Source of the DNA: Antrodiella citrinella
Taxonomy: Eukaryota > Basidiomycota > Agaricomycetes > Polyporales > Steccherinaceae
Reading direction: 5' to 3'
Assembly: GCA_004802725.1 (NCBI GenBank)
Contig: SGPM01000182.1
Location: forward strand, 1 to 53,741
DNA length: 53,741 nt
Below the pieces are notes generated by a model. The model had not been told where the DNA came from and did not search any database. It saw only the letters and a list, made by a program, of their open reading frames with translations. Both the position numbers and the translations under genes were made by a program. This document shows positions 22,810 through 35,029 of the stretch, in pieces; position 1 is the first letter of the stretch, and each line of letters opens with the position of its first letter.

Positions 22810-24525
22810 TCACACCCGCCAACCCCGAATAGATCGTGTCTGTCCATCGTGCTCTTCCGTCTTCATGCCCGCAAGGTCATCTATGGCCTTCTGTACTTCC
22901 AGCCGTTCCATGACAGCTCGGTGTAAACTCGACTTATTCCGGGTATTGGCCTTCCCTTTCCCCTTTCCTTTGACGTCCTCATTGCTCGTCGGATCTGCGG
23001 CTTCCGACATGCCTTCGTGCGATGTCGTGTCTTGTGCGAGAGTCGACGTCAAGTGAGAGGGAACAATGATTGGCGTTAGGCGAGGGGGTGGCGGCCACTA
23101 GAGTTCTGTGTCAGGAGGTGACTAGAAGACAGGGACTAGCACGTACACCACGGTTAGGTTGTTTGAAATGCAGAGCAGCCCATGGTGGAAATTCCTTCTC
23201 CAAATGAATGAGATGGTCCTCTATGAACTTGAGTCTATCCAAGAGTGATCTTGGAGGAGAGGGCACTAGGCGAACATATATTAGACAGGAAAGGCTTGTA
23301 ATGACATGAAATCTTACCATAACGTACGGCGAGATGGGTTTCGACATTGCGCAACCGTTCATCCAATGCTGGGTGTCGTAGAGCAGTAGGAACGCCGTCG
23401 TTTTGATTACTTTGCTCGGTTGAGGGAATGGAAGATGGGTTCGCAGTCGTCGAAGCTTTCATCGTCTTGCGCAGCGGTCCATCCTCATTCTTAGCAATGT
23501 CGTACTTCATCTGAATATCTCTGTCCTGAGTCTTGGCATCTGTACGCGCGCAGGAAGGAATGTCGTCCGTAGTAATTTTCGCATTTCCGTCCTTGACGTC
23601 TTCCTCCAATTTGCGACGCTTTTCGGTCAATGAAAGCAAGAATTCTTTGCGATTGGATACGTCGTTACGGGCGCGATTTTTTGCCAGAAAGCGCGAAATA
23701 TCCTTGTTGACCTACCGAAAGGAGAGAATTTTAGCCTGGTTTCTTGAATATATGAACAGAGAACTCACTGACGTAGGAGTCTGCGGCTCGATGTAAGGAG
23801 CAAATTGTACAAGTGAAAGTTTCCGTTCGTCCAGTGGACGGGCCTTCGGGGAAAGCACTTCATCTTCTCGGTCATCCTTCAATTTCTATGACGTACCATA
23901 CATTACGAATCTTTGGATGGATCATGAGAACTGTAAGACTCACTGACAGATCCTCCCGAAGTGTATGCAAGGCTTTCGGTACGCCCTTTCTCTCCCAATC
24001 GGGACTCATGATGATCATATCTGACTCAAAGCCGCGCAAAGCCTGGGTGAGTCCTGCAGAAGCAAGGAACTCCTTTATGATACGATCCCACTCCTGGTGA
24101 AACGGGGGAGGAGGAGGCGGTGATGGTGATGGTGTAGGCGGCTTGCGCTTCTGTGGTACAACGGAAGGCGCAGGCGCAGGTGCAGGATCTAGTTTCGGTC
24201 GCTTAGCCGGAGGATATGTGTGCGGATACGATCTGGAAGATCCTGTTTTGTATGAGTACGCCTGCCACTGAGAGTTGGTCCAAGTTTGGGGATAACTGTA
24301 GTACGCGTATCCCGAAGCGGGAGCAGACGCGACATTCTGCGCCTGTGTAGAAGGGAGAGCGTATGGTTGACCTTGTAGCACGTTCTGGTATTGATATGGT
24401 GCGGTTTGGACGTGTTCCGGGGCGGTATATGGGAGAGAGCTCGATGAAGCTGCACTGGGTCCTAATCGAGGCGACGCATGTGAGTTGGAGCCACCTGCCT
24501 CGGAGGGTGGAGGTCCTTGAGCCAT
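22810..24525 (-). CDS. Unrecognised Pro-rich, coiled-coil protein (possibly MBIP-like)
   Basis: Model: complement(join(22810..23097, 23147..23265, 23318..23711, 23769..23885, 23944..24525)), 499 aa, four introns of 49-58 nt, phases closed. Residues 1-150 are low-complexity (Tyr/Gln/Pro-rich) with a basic AKRPKLD nuclear-type signal and a polyproline run. A charged helical segment follows (NRKEFLLSLTEKRRKLEEDV). Near residues 350-400 is the best-conserved-looking part: LDERLRNVETHLAVRYVPSP, RLKFIEDHLIHLEKEFPPW and HFKQPNRGWPPPPR. The last 96 residues are basic (GKGKGKANTRNK). The pattern of short paired helices resembles, to my eye, the C-terminal half of MBIP (a subunit of the metazoan ATAC acetyltransferase complex), but I cannot confirm this. 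It is convergent with the Yippee gene (118 bp apart) and divergent from VPS53. Confidence 0.72.
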
Positions 24526-24767
24526 CGTAAAAACTTACGCAATGGCCACAGTAATCGACTAGAGTCGCGGAAGTAGGGGAGGAGGAATTTTGGAAAGTGA
24601 TTCTCCGTAGCTTGCAGTTAGAGAAGAAAAGTATTATGAGCGCTTGCTATCAGCCAGCTGAAGTTAGCGCTGGTTTGATCTGACACTCCGAATCATCCCT
24701 TTCGACCGAATCACTTTCAACAAGCTCGTTTCTAGCGAATAGCGCGTCCTGCACGGAGGAAGGCTCT
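24526..24767. promoter_or_regulatory. Divergent promoter region before VPS53
   Basis: A 242-bp spacer between opposite start codons. No obvious TATA or CCAAT box was seen. Confidence 0.4.
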
Positions 24768-27700
24768 ATGTACGAAGAAACACTACCACACGAGCTCATT
24801 CTGTCCATACAACGCGTCTTGGACCTCCAGCCGAATGCAGACCCGTTGGATGTCCTGACAAATGACTTCAATCCCGTCGGCGTATTGAACAACTACTTTC
24901 CTGATGGTACGTCGTCGGAACATCATGCATTGGACAATGTGCTGACAAATTGCGAGCAGAGGCAGCACTGGGTCAGTTAGAAGCTGTGCAGGCCCGTTTG
25001 GCACAAAATGAACTCGAGTTGCAGCAACAAATAGAGGAATTGGAGGAGCAGCTCAGGAAGGATCAGGATCCGAATACTATGCAGCTTATACAGGAAATGA
25101 TTTCAGTGAGTAACACCATACAGCCTGCGCGTAGTATCCACTCATTCGTACGACGAATTGCAGGATCTCCTTGGCCAGATTTCACGCATACGAGAGAAAG
25201 CAACGGAGTCTGAGGCGGTGGTCCGAAATATCACTAAAGAGATACAAGTCTTGGATTTGGCGAAGAAGAACTTGATACTCAGCATGACCACATTGAAACG
25301 ACTACAAATGCTAGGTATGTGCTGCGACTTTTGGTTGTATCCAATGCGGGCCAACGCGTATCACAGTGAATGCTCTTAGCCAATTGGAAGGGCATGTGAA
25401 GGCGTCCGACTACAAAGAGATAGCACAAACACTGGCTGTAAGTCACCGACACTTCTCGAATTTATATTCACTAACATCTGCTTAGGCTGTGAAACAAATT
25501 GTTGCGTCGTTCAAGCCGTACAGTTCTGTTCAACTCATAGCACAGATCTCACGACGTGTTCAAGAGCTGCAACTGGAACTGCGTTCCAAGATTGACGCAG
25601 ACTGGGATAAGTTGTAAGTGACTACTAACTTACGCAAAGCTTTTCACTCATAGTTCGACAGCTATGCTCAAGACCCGGCGAAGCCTATTAAACCTGCAAT
25701 TATGGCGGCAGCCTGCGAGGTTATCGACGTCCTTGGACCTGACATGCGGATACAATTTGTGGAACGTTATGTGGCACTGGAGCTGAAAGAATACCGTCGG
25801 ATATTCAAGGCGACCGACGAAGCTGGCCAGCTGGACAATTTGTCGCGCAGGTTTGCTTGGTTCCGTCGATTGCTTCAAACCCACGAGAACGAGACCGGAA
25901 GAGTCTTTCCTGGGGATTGGAAAGTGGGCTGGTATCTCACTGCGAAATTCACCGAGATCACCAGGTATGTGAACAGTCCAGCAAGTTGATCTACGCACCG
26001 ATGACTGAGACGTGAATGGCAGGGACGATATGACAGTACTGCTGTCAAAGGCGGGCAATAAGCTGACCGTTAAGCAGCTGCTGGACACGCTGCAAGAAAC
26101 CATGGACTTCGAATCTTCAATGGCTAGGAAGTACGCCACGTCGGTAATGATCCACGTATCGTCACTGCACGCTTAGATCACTGACATGGTATACTACAGA
26201 TCGAAGACATATTGAAAGCCACACAACCGCTTGCAGCTACCCGCCAAAGTCGGTCGATATCTTCTGCCTTCGAACCCCACATGGGCGTGTTCATCGATGC
26301 ACAGGATAAGGCGCTAAAGGACATGCTATCGCAATACCGTGGCCCTAAATCTCGCACCTCTCTAGAGGCAGCCGTACCCGCGTCGTCAGACTCAGGGGAT
26401 ACTAACGATTCTCCTGTGTTAGTGCTGCCAAGTTCGACGGAACTTTTCTACTTCTATGCACAAAGTCTGGACCAGTGCGCGAAGCTATTCACTGGTCAAG
26501 CGCTGTTCGATCTGTGTACGCTGCACAAAAAATGGCTGAAAATATACGCCGGTACGTCCATCTGCTTCATGGCTATGCATGAAGTATACCCATACGTTCC
26601 GCACAGAGGAGGTCCTTGTGACAAGCATGAAGAGGTAAGCGGCAATGGGTTCATGTCTGCAACGATCCTAAAGGTTATGATCAGACCCACCGTTGTGCAA
26701 CCTCGAAGGTCGACGGAAGCTCGGTATGATGCGAACGAGCTGAAGAGCGCGTGTACGTTGATCAACACCGCCGACTATTGTCATGCAACAGCTCTTGAGG
26801 TATGCTACTCCGTCGACGCTCTCAAGATGCTTAGATTGAACTGTCGTAGCTCGAGGAGAAAATACGGGAGAAGATTAACGTCGAGTTCAAGGAAAAGGTA
26901 TCGCTGCAGGCTGAGTGTGACTTATTCGTTCAGTAAGGTCGTCTGATCCTCCGGATGATATGTCTGCTGATATGGTTCTCGTACAGCGTTATTTCCACCG
27001 CTATCCAAGTTCTTATCCGTGAATTTGAGGCGTCTTGTGACCCTGCGATCAATGAAATGAAGCGCACCGCATGGGCCACTCTGAGTCTTGTCTCCGGTCA
27101 ATCTGCTTATGTGGACGACCTGATGGCTGCTATGGACCAGGTCGTCGAGGTCATGAAGTCTTCCATTGAGCAGAAGAAATATCAGCGTAATTTTTTGGAC
27201 AAAGCTGCAAGGTCAGTTTTTCACGTTCAACGCTATAACGGGGACTCATGTACGGTATAGTTCGGTATTCGCAAAGGTTACTGGTGCTCTGGTGAAGAGT
27301 AGGCCGTTGAAAGAGATCGGCGCAGAACAAGTTCTGTGATTCACTTATCATCTGCCGCTCCATGCTGACCTTGCTCTAGCTCTTGATAGACCTATCTGCG
27401 TTGAAGGCGGCTTTACTTAAACTGCCTGGAGAGGCCCTTTTGACCACCAAGTGGGTTGGGATTCATTTCTTCCGTTGCATCATGATAAACTGAACGGGCA
27501 CGTTCCTCGCAGCTTCACACGTTCTGTTATCAAGAGTAGCACGCGACTGGAAGCTTTACTGAAAGTCATCGTAACACCGGTCGTATGTATTGGTCCAAAC
27601 CACGGAGGTTCATGATTGACCATTCTTATGTCAGGATCCTCCCGAAGGTTTCATTCTCAACTATACTCTTCTCATCGGAGACGCGTCGTACTCCAACTTC

Positions 27701-28105
27701 CAGAAGGTTCGTGTTTTATCATCGAACAAATGCAGCTATCGACTGATGATACATCGGCCTTTCCAGATACTGGATTTGAAGGGCACACCCAAACAAGATC
27801 AGAACGACCTTATGGACACGTTCTTGACGGTGACAAGCACCAAGCCCGACCTCGAGAGCACATCCTTCCTTTCATCTTTGGACATGGATCCTGGACAGGG
27901 GCTGAATCCCCATCTGACCAGCCCTGGGAGTAGCAGGGTATCACTCATTCCCTCCGCTGGTGAAGGTATCTTTGCAGCTTTGGGCTCACCACCGCTCCCC
28001 GCAACATCAGAGCCGACGACAAGACCTGATCACGTATCAAAATTCACTGACTTCAGGCGATTAATGAACTTTGCTGTGAGGCGGGACTCGATGCCTCCGA
28101 CGTGA
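24768..28105 (+). CDS. VPS53: Vps53, GARP/EARP tethering complex subunit
   Basis: Vps53 is a core subunit of GARP, which tethers endosome-derived vesicles at the trans-Golgi network. Seventeen exons: join(24768..24906, 24960..25105, 25164..25314, 25367..25437, 25486..25613, 25662..25964, 26023..26143, 26200..26551, 26607..26634, 26685..26799, 26850..26932, 26987..27211, 27261..27330, 27380..27450, 27513..27582, 27635..27706, 27767..28105); 827 aa, close to the family length. The N-terminal half is CATCHR-type coiled coil (QNELELQQQIEELEEQLRK, VVRNITKEIQVLDLAKKNL). Signature stretches are WDKFYAQDP, INTADYCHATALELEEKI, AECDLFVHVISTAIQVL, VSGQSAYVDDL, IEQKKYQRNFLDKAAS and SRPLKEIGAEQLLIDL. Introns are 48-62 nt. 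Exon 9 is 28 nt. The acceptor at 25661 was chosen over an AG 8 nt upstream because only it keeps phase. Exon 12 gives FVHVIS where many homologues have FVSVIS. Confidence 0.95.
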
Positions 28106-28633
28106 ACATTCATTGGACGCCACTACACACGCGGGGCTGCATTTACGTTTTCAGACATGGACTCGTACACCTACTCTACTCTACACAGATGCATGGAAGC
28201 GTCTGCTACTCAATGAAGTGTTTTCTGACCCATCGCATTCCATGCATCCTGGACATGATGATCAATCTTTCTCGGTGCGATGTTTATTTAGTCAACCACA
28301 ATGCCTTTCGTGATTGCTCTGTGAGTACATTGTGTATTCATCATTCTGCGCCACCTTGATACGACACCGCAGTACTTTGTTGTTCATACAGAATATTAGG
28401 TTCAGCACATTCCGTGACAGCCATCCTGGAATGCTGGGATGCTCAAAGACGGTGATGTGCCTCAGCGACGTGTGAAGTGGGGCCTGACTGCTTGGAGCAT
28501 CATCGTGAGGCATTATTGCTGGTTGTGTGTAAGAAGAATCGGCGTGCAAGGATAAAAGGATCATGTTCAAACGCAACAAAGTCATTGCTCCTGCCTTCAA
28601 GTTCAACGCAGCTATCACTCACAGTACAGCATC
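28106..28633. other. Intergenic spacer after VPS53
   Basis: 528 bp with only short frames. Probably the VPS53 3' end and the promoter of the next gene. An upstream noncoding exon of the next gene cannot be excluded. Confidence 0.4.
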
Positions 28634-29525
28634 ATGATCCACGCTTGCTATTCGTGCTCTGAGACACCAGCATGTATGTGTCCGGCCGGCTGCGTTTGCC
28701 TTCATGGCGAAAAGGGATGCGAGTGCTCGAACGCGGCTTTTGCGGATCAAGTGAAAGCGTTGTATCCAGCCACAGCTACGCTTTCGTCCCAGGTACGTGT
28801 ATATGCACAGGAACGTCCTGTCTCCGCTGACAAAAAGAAATTCTTTCATCGTAGCCTCTGGGGGCTCAGGACAGAGTCACCACGAAGGACCTCGAAAGCA
28901 GGTTGCACGACGCAACGGAGAAGATGTTCTCCGACACCTACGGCTACGAATACAAGGCAGCCAGTTCCGCTCCTCCGGGCCTGAAGGAGGGCGTTGAAGT
29001 CAAGAACATCCATAAGCTTGTCAATCTTCGTACCGGAGATGTCGAACAAGCTAGGAAGTGCTTCTCTAAGCTCTTGAAGTACGTTGATAGTGTGCGGATG
29101 CTATATATACATGTCGCTCATCAATACGCTGGTCGCGTTACAGAGACGAGGGTAATCCGGACTGGTTCGTAGGTATGTCGTTCTCAAATACCACTGAGGT
29201 GAGCCTATCGCTAATATTGTTTCTTGCAGACCGAGCCGTGGCAGACATATTATCGAACGCTGGTCAAGTCTTCGGAAACTCCAAGTTGGGCGAATGGGGA
29301 CAATCGACATTCAAAAAGTCGTACGACCTGCCAGGAGGAGCCGGCAATACTGTTGAAGTGAACTTTGTCTATGTATATGCGCATACAGACAAGAAAGTTG
29401 GAGAAGATACTGTCGTCTACACCTTTGTGTACTATCTGGGAGTACGTCTACAATTTACAACTATGTTGGTCAGTCAAAACTAACCGTGCGTGTCGAACTA
29501 GGTTTACTTTGGCGTTCCCAAGTAA
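28634..29525 (+). CDS. Unknown protein with Cys-rich metallothionein-like N-terminus
   Basis: Model: join(28634..28792, 28855..29078, 29144..29172, 29230..29441, 29502..29525), 215 aa, four GT-AG introns of 57-65 nt with closed phases, so I take it as a real gene. I do not recognise the family. Residues 5-31 contain eight cysteines as C-x2-C followed by CMC, CVC and CEC pairs, as in metal-thiolate proteins. The remaining 160 residues have only one Cys and look globular: a helical part (LESRLHDATEKMFSDTYGYEY, DVEQARKCFSKLLKDEGNPDWF), then a beta-rich part (NTVEVNFVYVYAHTDKKVGEDTVVY). It has no signal peptide and no membrane segment. An internal Met in exon 2 (MFSDTYGYEYKAA) could be a second start that omits the Cys-rich part. 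Confidence 0.65.
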
Positions 29526-29675
29526 TGGGGTAAGCAGAGTACGAATTCGACTGTCATCGAACATGTGTAACATATAGGCTGAGAATCGTCTGGCTACGCA
29601 CGGATGTGAACGCTCATTCTTGGATATGTGAATACTATTGTACTTATTATCAACCTTGCCGAAAAGTTTCGAGTA

Positions 29676-31085
29676 TTATGTACGCCCGTCCCACTCTACA
29701 TGCTCCACCACCGTGGCCAACGAGGTGATATCGGTTTCCCGTACGTCAGTACACTCCAGCAAAACGAAGTTTTCGATTGGCATGTTCCATCGCGTGCGAA
29801 GGAACAAAGCCGACAGTATCTCCGCGACTCCAGCTATCTTCGAAGAGAAGTCAATCTTGTGAAGTACGAGATTGGTAATCACAGGCCACGGTGAATGTTT
29901 GTCAGAGAATAGCAGGTCCGCGATGACGGAAATCGCGTCTCCGCGTGCGTTGACGAGGTAGATATGCTTCGCATCTTGGACAGGCATGAAGCTGCACATC
30001 TTTTGGATCGCCTTGGTCTCCCATACCATAGGGGGAGGTTCCGTGAAGGAGTTCCAGTTCAGTGTGAGATTGAGATCGCCGTCCTCGCGCTCCCGGAAAG
30101 TGGGCAGGACCTTCTTGTTGCTCAAAATGTCGCGAGATTGATACTCCCTCCAACCTCGAAAATTGAATCCGTTCGGCTGTTGAATGTCAAGCCAAACCGT
30201 GTTCAACTCCCTCAGTTCAGATACCGCCTGGCTCTTCTCCCCACTGAGTTTCCATGCCACCGAAGAGAAGAACTGCTCCATTTCCATTTGTGTTCTTATA
30301 CCCGCCACTAATGAGAGTCGCGTCGAGGCGGGGCACGAGATGCGATTCAATATGAATGCGACCTTCTTGGCAGTCCCAACGAGCATGAGTAGCCGCAGTT
30401 TGCGCAATGTGACAACGGCTCCAGCGTCGGAGCCTGGCATTGTATTTGCGTTGGCAGATTGGTCCAAAGATAGTTCCTCCAGTAGTGGCATCCGTCGCAA
30501 GGCGTCGAACATTTCTCTCAACGATGTGGCGCACCTGGCAGAGAGCCGCCGGTTCTCCTCGCCCGAAATTTCCAAAAACTTGATGCTTGAACAGAAAAAG
30601 CGGTCCTTCCAGGAGAATTCGTATGTGTAGAGATGAACACTCTCTAGCTGAGGACCCCACTTTCCCTGGGAGATCACCCTGATCCGTAGCGAGTCGACGT
30701 CCTGCAGCGCTAGATGGCGAATGCGGTGCATGTTGGACCGTACGAGTTGAAGCGCAGGTTTCTGGCCTCGCATCTCCTCGAAGTGTGGGTCTATTATCAA
30801 GGACAGCGGGACTGAACGAGACCGCAGCAACATGGCCTGCAAAGATTCCAATCGCATAACGACTATCCGAGACCACAGAGTCGGAGCCCTAAGGGCATAC
30901 CATCTCCATAGACGACAGACGTGTGTGATTGCCAGCCACCCGTATGGCGGCTCGAAAGGCCAATCTTCATCCTGGAAGTACGCCTGATACTCGGTGAATA
31001 TCACCAGCATTACTTCTTCCGGGAGCCACGTTATGGTGATTGCATCCTTCAAGTTCGCGGTCACTGTTGAGATAGGAGTCTCCAT
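29676..31085 (-). CDS. F-box protein (Agaricomycete F-box/LRR-like family)
   Basis: One uninterrupted frame of 469 aa from the first ATG in frame (31085); the frame stays open a further 15 codons upstream without an ATG. Residues about 20-75 form an F-box-like domain: ITWLPEEVMLVIF, then GWLAITHVCRLWRWYALRAPTLWSRI. F-box proteins link substrates to the Skp1-Cullin-1 ubiquitin ligase. The rest has weak leucine-rich periodicity (LEELSLDQ, LRKLRLLMLVG, FVLLECTDV), as in the large, fast-evolving F-box families of mushroom-forming fungi. The substrate is unknown. A TATA-like CTATATAG lies about 145 bp upstream, near 31233. Confidence 0.85.
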   Translation of the reverse strand: METPISTVTANLKDAITITWLPEEVMLVIFTEYQAYFQDEDWPFEPPYGWLAITHVCRLWRWYALRAPTLWSRIVVMRLESLQAMLLRSRSVPLSLIIDPHFEEMRGQKPALQLVRSNMHRIRHLALQDVDSLRIRVISQGKWGPQLESVHLYTYEFSWKDRFFCSSIKFLEISGEENRRLSARCATSLREMFDALRRMPLLEELSLDQSANANTMPGSDAGAVVTLRKLRLLMLVGTAKKVAFILNRISCPASTRLSLVAGIRTQMEMEQFFSSVAWKLSGEKSQAVSELRELNTVWLDIQQPNGFNFRGWREYQSRDILSNKKVLPTFREREDGDLNLTLNWNSFTEPPPMVWETKAIQKMCSFMPVQDAKHIYLVNARGDAISVIADLLFSDKHSPWPVITNLVLHKIDFSSKIAGVAEILSALFLRTRWNMPIENFVLLECTDVRETDITSLATVVEHVEWDGRT

Positions 31086-31718
31086 AGATTGATGCCAAAT
31101 GTCATCTGCAAGAGCAATATATCTCGTCAACGCATCCGATGTGTATTGAGCACAGCTTATAGATGATGATGGTAGAGATCAAGTCTCGTTAGGGGCTTGG
31201 GACGTGGCACCCGGCGATTCTTCTAGAGGCCTACTATATAGGTGGGTGTGGCGATCGGAGCGGAGCCATCGGAGCCAAGAAGCCCTACCACCTTTGCTGC
31301 AGTGAGCAATAGCTATGGGAGGTAACGTCAGAAACAATGGTGTCAAGCCAAGCCAAGGTCACGTACCAGTACAGGAATATCAGTACTACGATATAAGAAA
31401 TTACCGCAACGGGTGACGAGCATGGGTAGAATGTTGACGTTACCATCACAAAGGGAAAAGCAGTGCACCGAAACGCAATGCATATTATGCACGGAAGGTA
31501 TATATGGTACATGCGCAACAAAGCTACGCACATTCATGGTGAAAGTGGAGATGGAAAAGAAAGGTATACAAGATGCGGTACCCCAAAATGCACTCTGAAC
31601 CTGGAAACTTGGAAACTTGAAAAAATGATACAATGAAAGGCGGGTTGCAGACTCAATATAAGTTAGGTGAAAGGAGCGTTACGATTCATGACTAAACAAT
31701 GAAGAGTGTCCGAAGCAA
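31086..31718. other. Spacer upstream of F-box gene
   Basis: 633 bp without a gene. It contains a TATA-like CTATATAG near 31233 that suits the minus-strand F-box gene, plus the 3' end of the membrane-protein gene. Confidence 0.4.
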
Positions 31719-34700
31719 TCACTTTGTCCGTCCGGTAGGATCCCGAGTGGGTATGAAAAAGCCAGGCGACATCGGGCTGACAACACCCGCGCTCCCTGCC
31801 CGCCTATGGCTAGGACCAGCGACACCGAACTGAGGGGTAGTCGGGCTCGAGTAAGGCGTAGGGGGTGTTCCGTGCATTCCCAAAAGCTTCTGCACAATGA
31901 ACGGTTTGTTCTCGGGTCCAAGCGGTAGTGGTGGGTGCGGGAGTCTCTGAGAACCACTCGAACGATTTGCAGCGCTCGCTCGCCGTGACTCTGATGGCTG
32001 AGAGACTGTGGAGTACGATGAGTGTCGGAAATGAATGTCCGAGACCGTAAGGGGTAAGGAATCAGTAGGGGACGGGATGAACTCAAGTTGTCCCGCGCGT
32101 TCATCCCCTTTGTCCGATGATGTTAGTGCGTCTTCGGGGATAGACAATGCAGGGCGTTGAATTGTTTCAGGAGACATGGGAATGGGCTGCAAGGAGATGC
32201 TGGGGCTTAGAGATGGTCGACTAGATGTCGGCCCTGGCCCCATGCTCATAGACAATGCTAGAGATTTGCGATTTGGAGGTGGTGGTAAAATCGCATAATA
32301 TGTGCTGGCATTGTCTGCACGAGGGTTGGAAGAACTTTTTGTCGACCCTGATGCCGACTGGCGCGCTGAACGGGCGGAGCTCTTGATAGAGGTGGAGGTG
32401 GATGATTCCATGTCGAGGAAAGAGAGATGTGGATCGCCAGCGGGGGTAGTGGGTGTCGCAGGTGCAGCGGTGCTCGCCTCAGCACTTCGCTCGTGGCCGA
32501 ACAGGGCAATCTTCAGCGAAGTAGGTATAGAAGCTGCTCCTTCGCTGGCAGGTCTATCTTGACGCATGTCTTCCCTAGGAGGGACATCCTGGAAGTTGAC
32601 CCGTAAAGGACTGATGGTTTCAATCTGAGGAAGCCCGCCGGCTTCATCGCGTACTCCCTCTACATCGGATAACAGGATGCCTCGACTACCATCTCGGCCG
32701 TGCGTCAGCGATGCGCGCATGTTTCGAGGTCCTCGAGGACGCGACGTACGAAACACAATGGGCGAGGGGGGAGGGGGTGAATCGCGAGATGGAGGTAACA
32801 ACTCTGCTGATGACGCAGATGCGCGGACATGCCCGCGGTCGGGTAGTTGCGGCAATTCAATGGCGAAGCTGCCGTCCGAGTTCTGCGACGCGATTCTGCC
32901 CTTACGGTGCAGCGGCCGCCCGTTCAGATCAACTTCTTCTACCTCTCCGTCTTCCGTATCCTCCGCACTCTTCGCCGTGATATCAAGGACGCCAGCTTCA
33001 CTCCGCCGAGGCTCCTCTTGCACGTATTCATGGTGGTCTTTCTCCGGATCGCCGTGTTGCGAACGAGTACCGCGAGACATGAATGAGAACCGACGAAGAC
33101 GGTTCAACCGAGGGTTCTGTATGAAGCTCTCCTTCCGTCGGTTAGAACTACGGCGACGGTGAATGTAGATGCTTATGGCAACTACCAATGCGATCAACAC
33201 TGCCGATGCACATACTGCAATCGCAGCTATTGTGCCACGCGAGAGTTTTGACGACATCTGGGACGGAGACCTGCAACGATCGTCAGAATGTTCGTAGTGA
33301 GATGTCGAGGTGATAATAGCAGACAGGGAACATCAGCGTCGTTCTGGTAGCACACGATTATAAATGAGACTGGTACTCACGGAGAAACACCGCGAGGCTC
33401 CACCGTTGTAACGTTCACTGAAGAGAGCGCTAACAGGCTCCCTGCATCGCCATCTTCCAGCGCGCCAGCGTTTGTGACGCTTAAGTGGTGCATCACAGAG
33501 GGATCAAGTCCCATTCGATAGTACAAGACCGTAGGCGCGGATGCGTTGAAGGACGAGCGGGCAGAGAGTGTGACCGGAACCTCGTCGTCGATAGAGACAT
33601 TATAAGATCCAGAAACCAGGGATACAAAGCCTGAGACAGTGATTGCCGTACCTACGCCCAAGTGCCATACGCGATGTCATACGATTCAGTCAACAAAAGC
33701 ATGGTCGCCAAAGGGAGAACGTGAGAATACTGGTCACCACACAAGGACATATCAAACACACCATTGAAAGTAAGCAAAGCCCGATCGCCCGCGTTATTAC
33801 TTGTATGGAAGGATATGTCCTGTCCAGGGAGCAGGTTGGGTTGAAAAGACCATTGCCCTTGGAATGATAGAGCGTCGTCGGGGAGGACTTGAGTAACGGC
33901 GATAGGGGAAGAGCTGCGAGGACAAACAGTCAATACGAGTTTTCTATGAAGCAAATGCATCAAAGTCGTGTTATCAAAAACGCTGAGAATCGGAATCGTG
34001 GCGGCGGCCACCTCAGAAATGCTGAAGGGGAAGGGAAACTGCTTCGAACGAGCGCGGAGATAGAATGTCCCAAAAGACAGTGGACCCGCGCCGATGTGAG
34101 AAGACCAGCAAGTGAATTTCGGAGAAACGAGAAAGTGAGACCCGAAAAGGACACAGGCCAATGCAAACAAATGTTTAAGGTATGTGGCGACAAAAAGGAG
34201 GTGGAAATTGTCGACAAAGTGTCCAACCATAGAGATGAAACTCACTTTGCTGTTGCATGCCCCGTTGTCGCGGAAATAGGCGGAGCTTCGCTAGTAACAA
34301 CAGCACGATCAAACTGCAACAGGACGGAACCATCGTACAACAGGCTAGGATTGTGCAGGGAAAGCACGACGTTGTGCTCGGCGAAGCTCAGGTTTGAGAA
34401 CGATGCCAATACATTCTGGGAGATATCGGACGACGATGAAGAAAACGCGTAATTTGTTGTGGGTGTACCATCCAGGGTCACAGAATAAGCCGCAGCGTTG
34501 CCTGTGTTGGTCACGGTTTGCAAGGGCAAAAAGTCACCATACAACGATATCCCTGTACCTAATAACAAAATAGTACAACGTATGAGCATAATGCGTCATA
34601 AGCCAACGTGATTGCAGAGAAGTAGAAATGGCCCAAATAGACACAAATCCGCCGAGATCAGACGTATCTGCCATCCGTGGATCCGCGCACAAGATCATTG

Positions 34701-35029
34701 AGTGATGATTGCGGACTGCACATGTCATGCCGAGTAGCAGCAGGGTGTGCAGATGCAGGGTGTGCCATGGAGAGCAGGGATGTACGACCAGAAACATGCG
34801 ACTCACCGTTCCACTGAACACCGAGGGACGCTCCATCTGCCTCTGTCACATGTAAAGTCGGTCCTTGGCCTGACTGTCCATTGGGGTCGTCACCGGGGGT
34901 AAATGTCCAGCCAGTGGCAATGGCCGCGGCGGATATATCTACCAAAGGCGTGTAGGATATGGAGGGTGATGTATCGTCGAGTGTGATATTGAAGCTATTG
35001 CTCTCGTCGGTGGGGACAGGATCTGCCAT
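31719..35029 (-). CDS. Single-pass membrane protein with beta-sandwich ectodomain
   Basis: Model: complement(join(31719..33270, 33381..33651, 33762..33913, 34246..34558, 34807..35029)), 836 aa, phases closed. The ectodomain has two similar modules. The first runs from NITLDDTSPSISYTPLVD through GTGISLYGDFL and TLDGTPTTNYAF; the second runs from QVLPDDALSFQGQW through GTAITVSGFVSLVSGSYNVSIDDE. This order (DDTSP start, TG.I.LYG centre, V.LDG end) is typical of basidiomycete galactose-binding-like membrane proteins. One transmembrane helix follows (TIAAIAVCASAVLIALVVAISIYIHRRR) with a basic stop signal, then about 480 cytoplasmic residues, Ser/Pro-rich and probably disordered. No clear signal peptide precedes MADPVPTDES, so the true start may be in a missed 5' exon. 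The introns are 248, 332, 110 and 110 nt, longer than elsewhere here. Ligand and role are unknown. Confidence 0.8.

Noticed and set aside
24768..28105. COG-complex subunit as identity of the 17-exon gene
   Set aside because: The VSGQSAYVDDL and SRPLKEIGAEQLL blocks are specific to Vps53.
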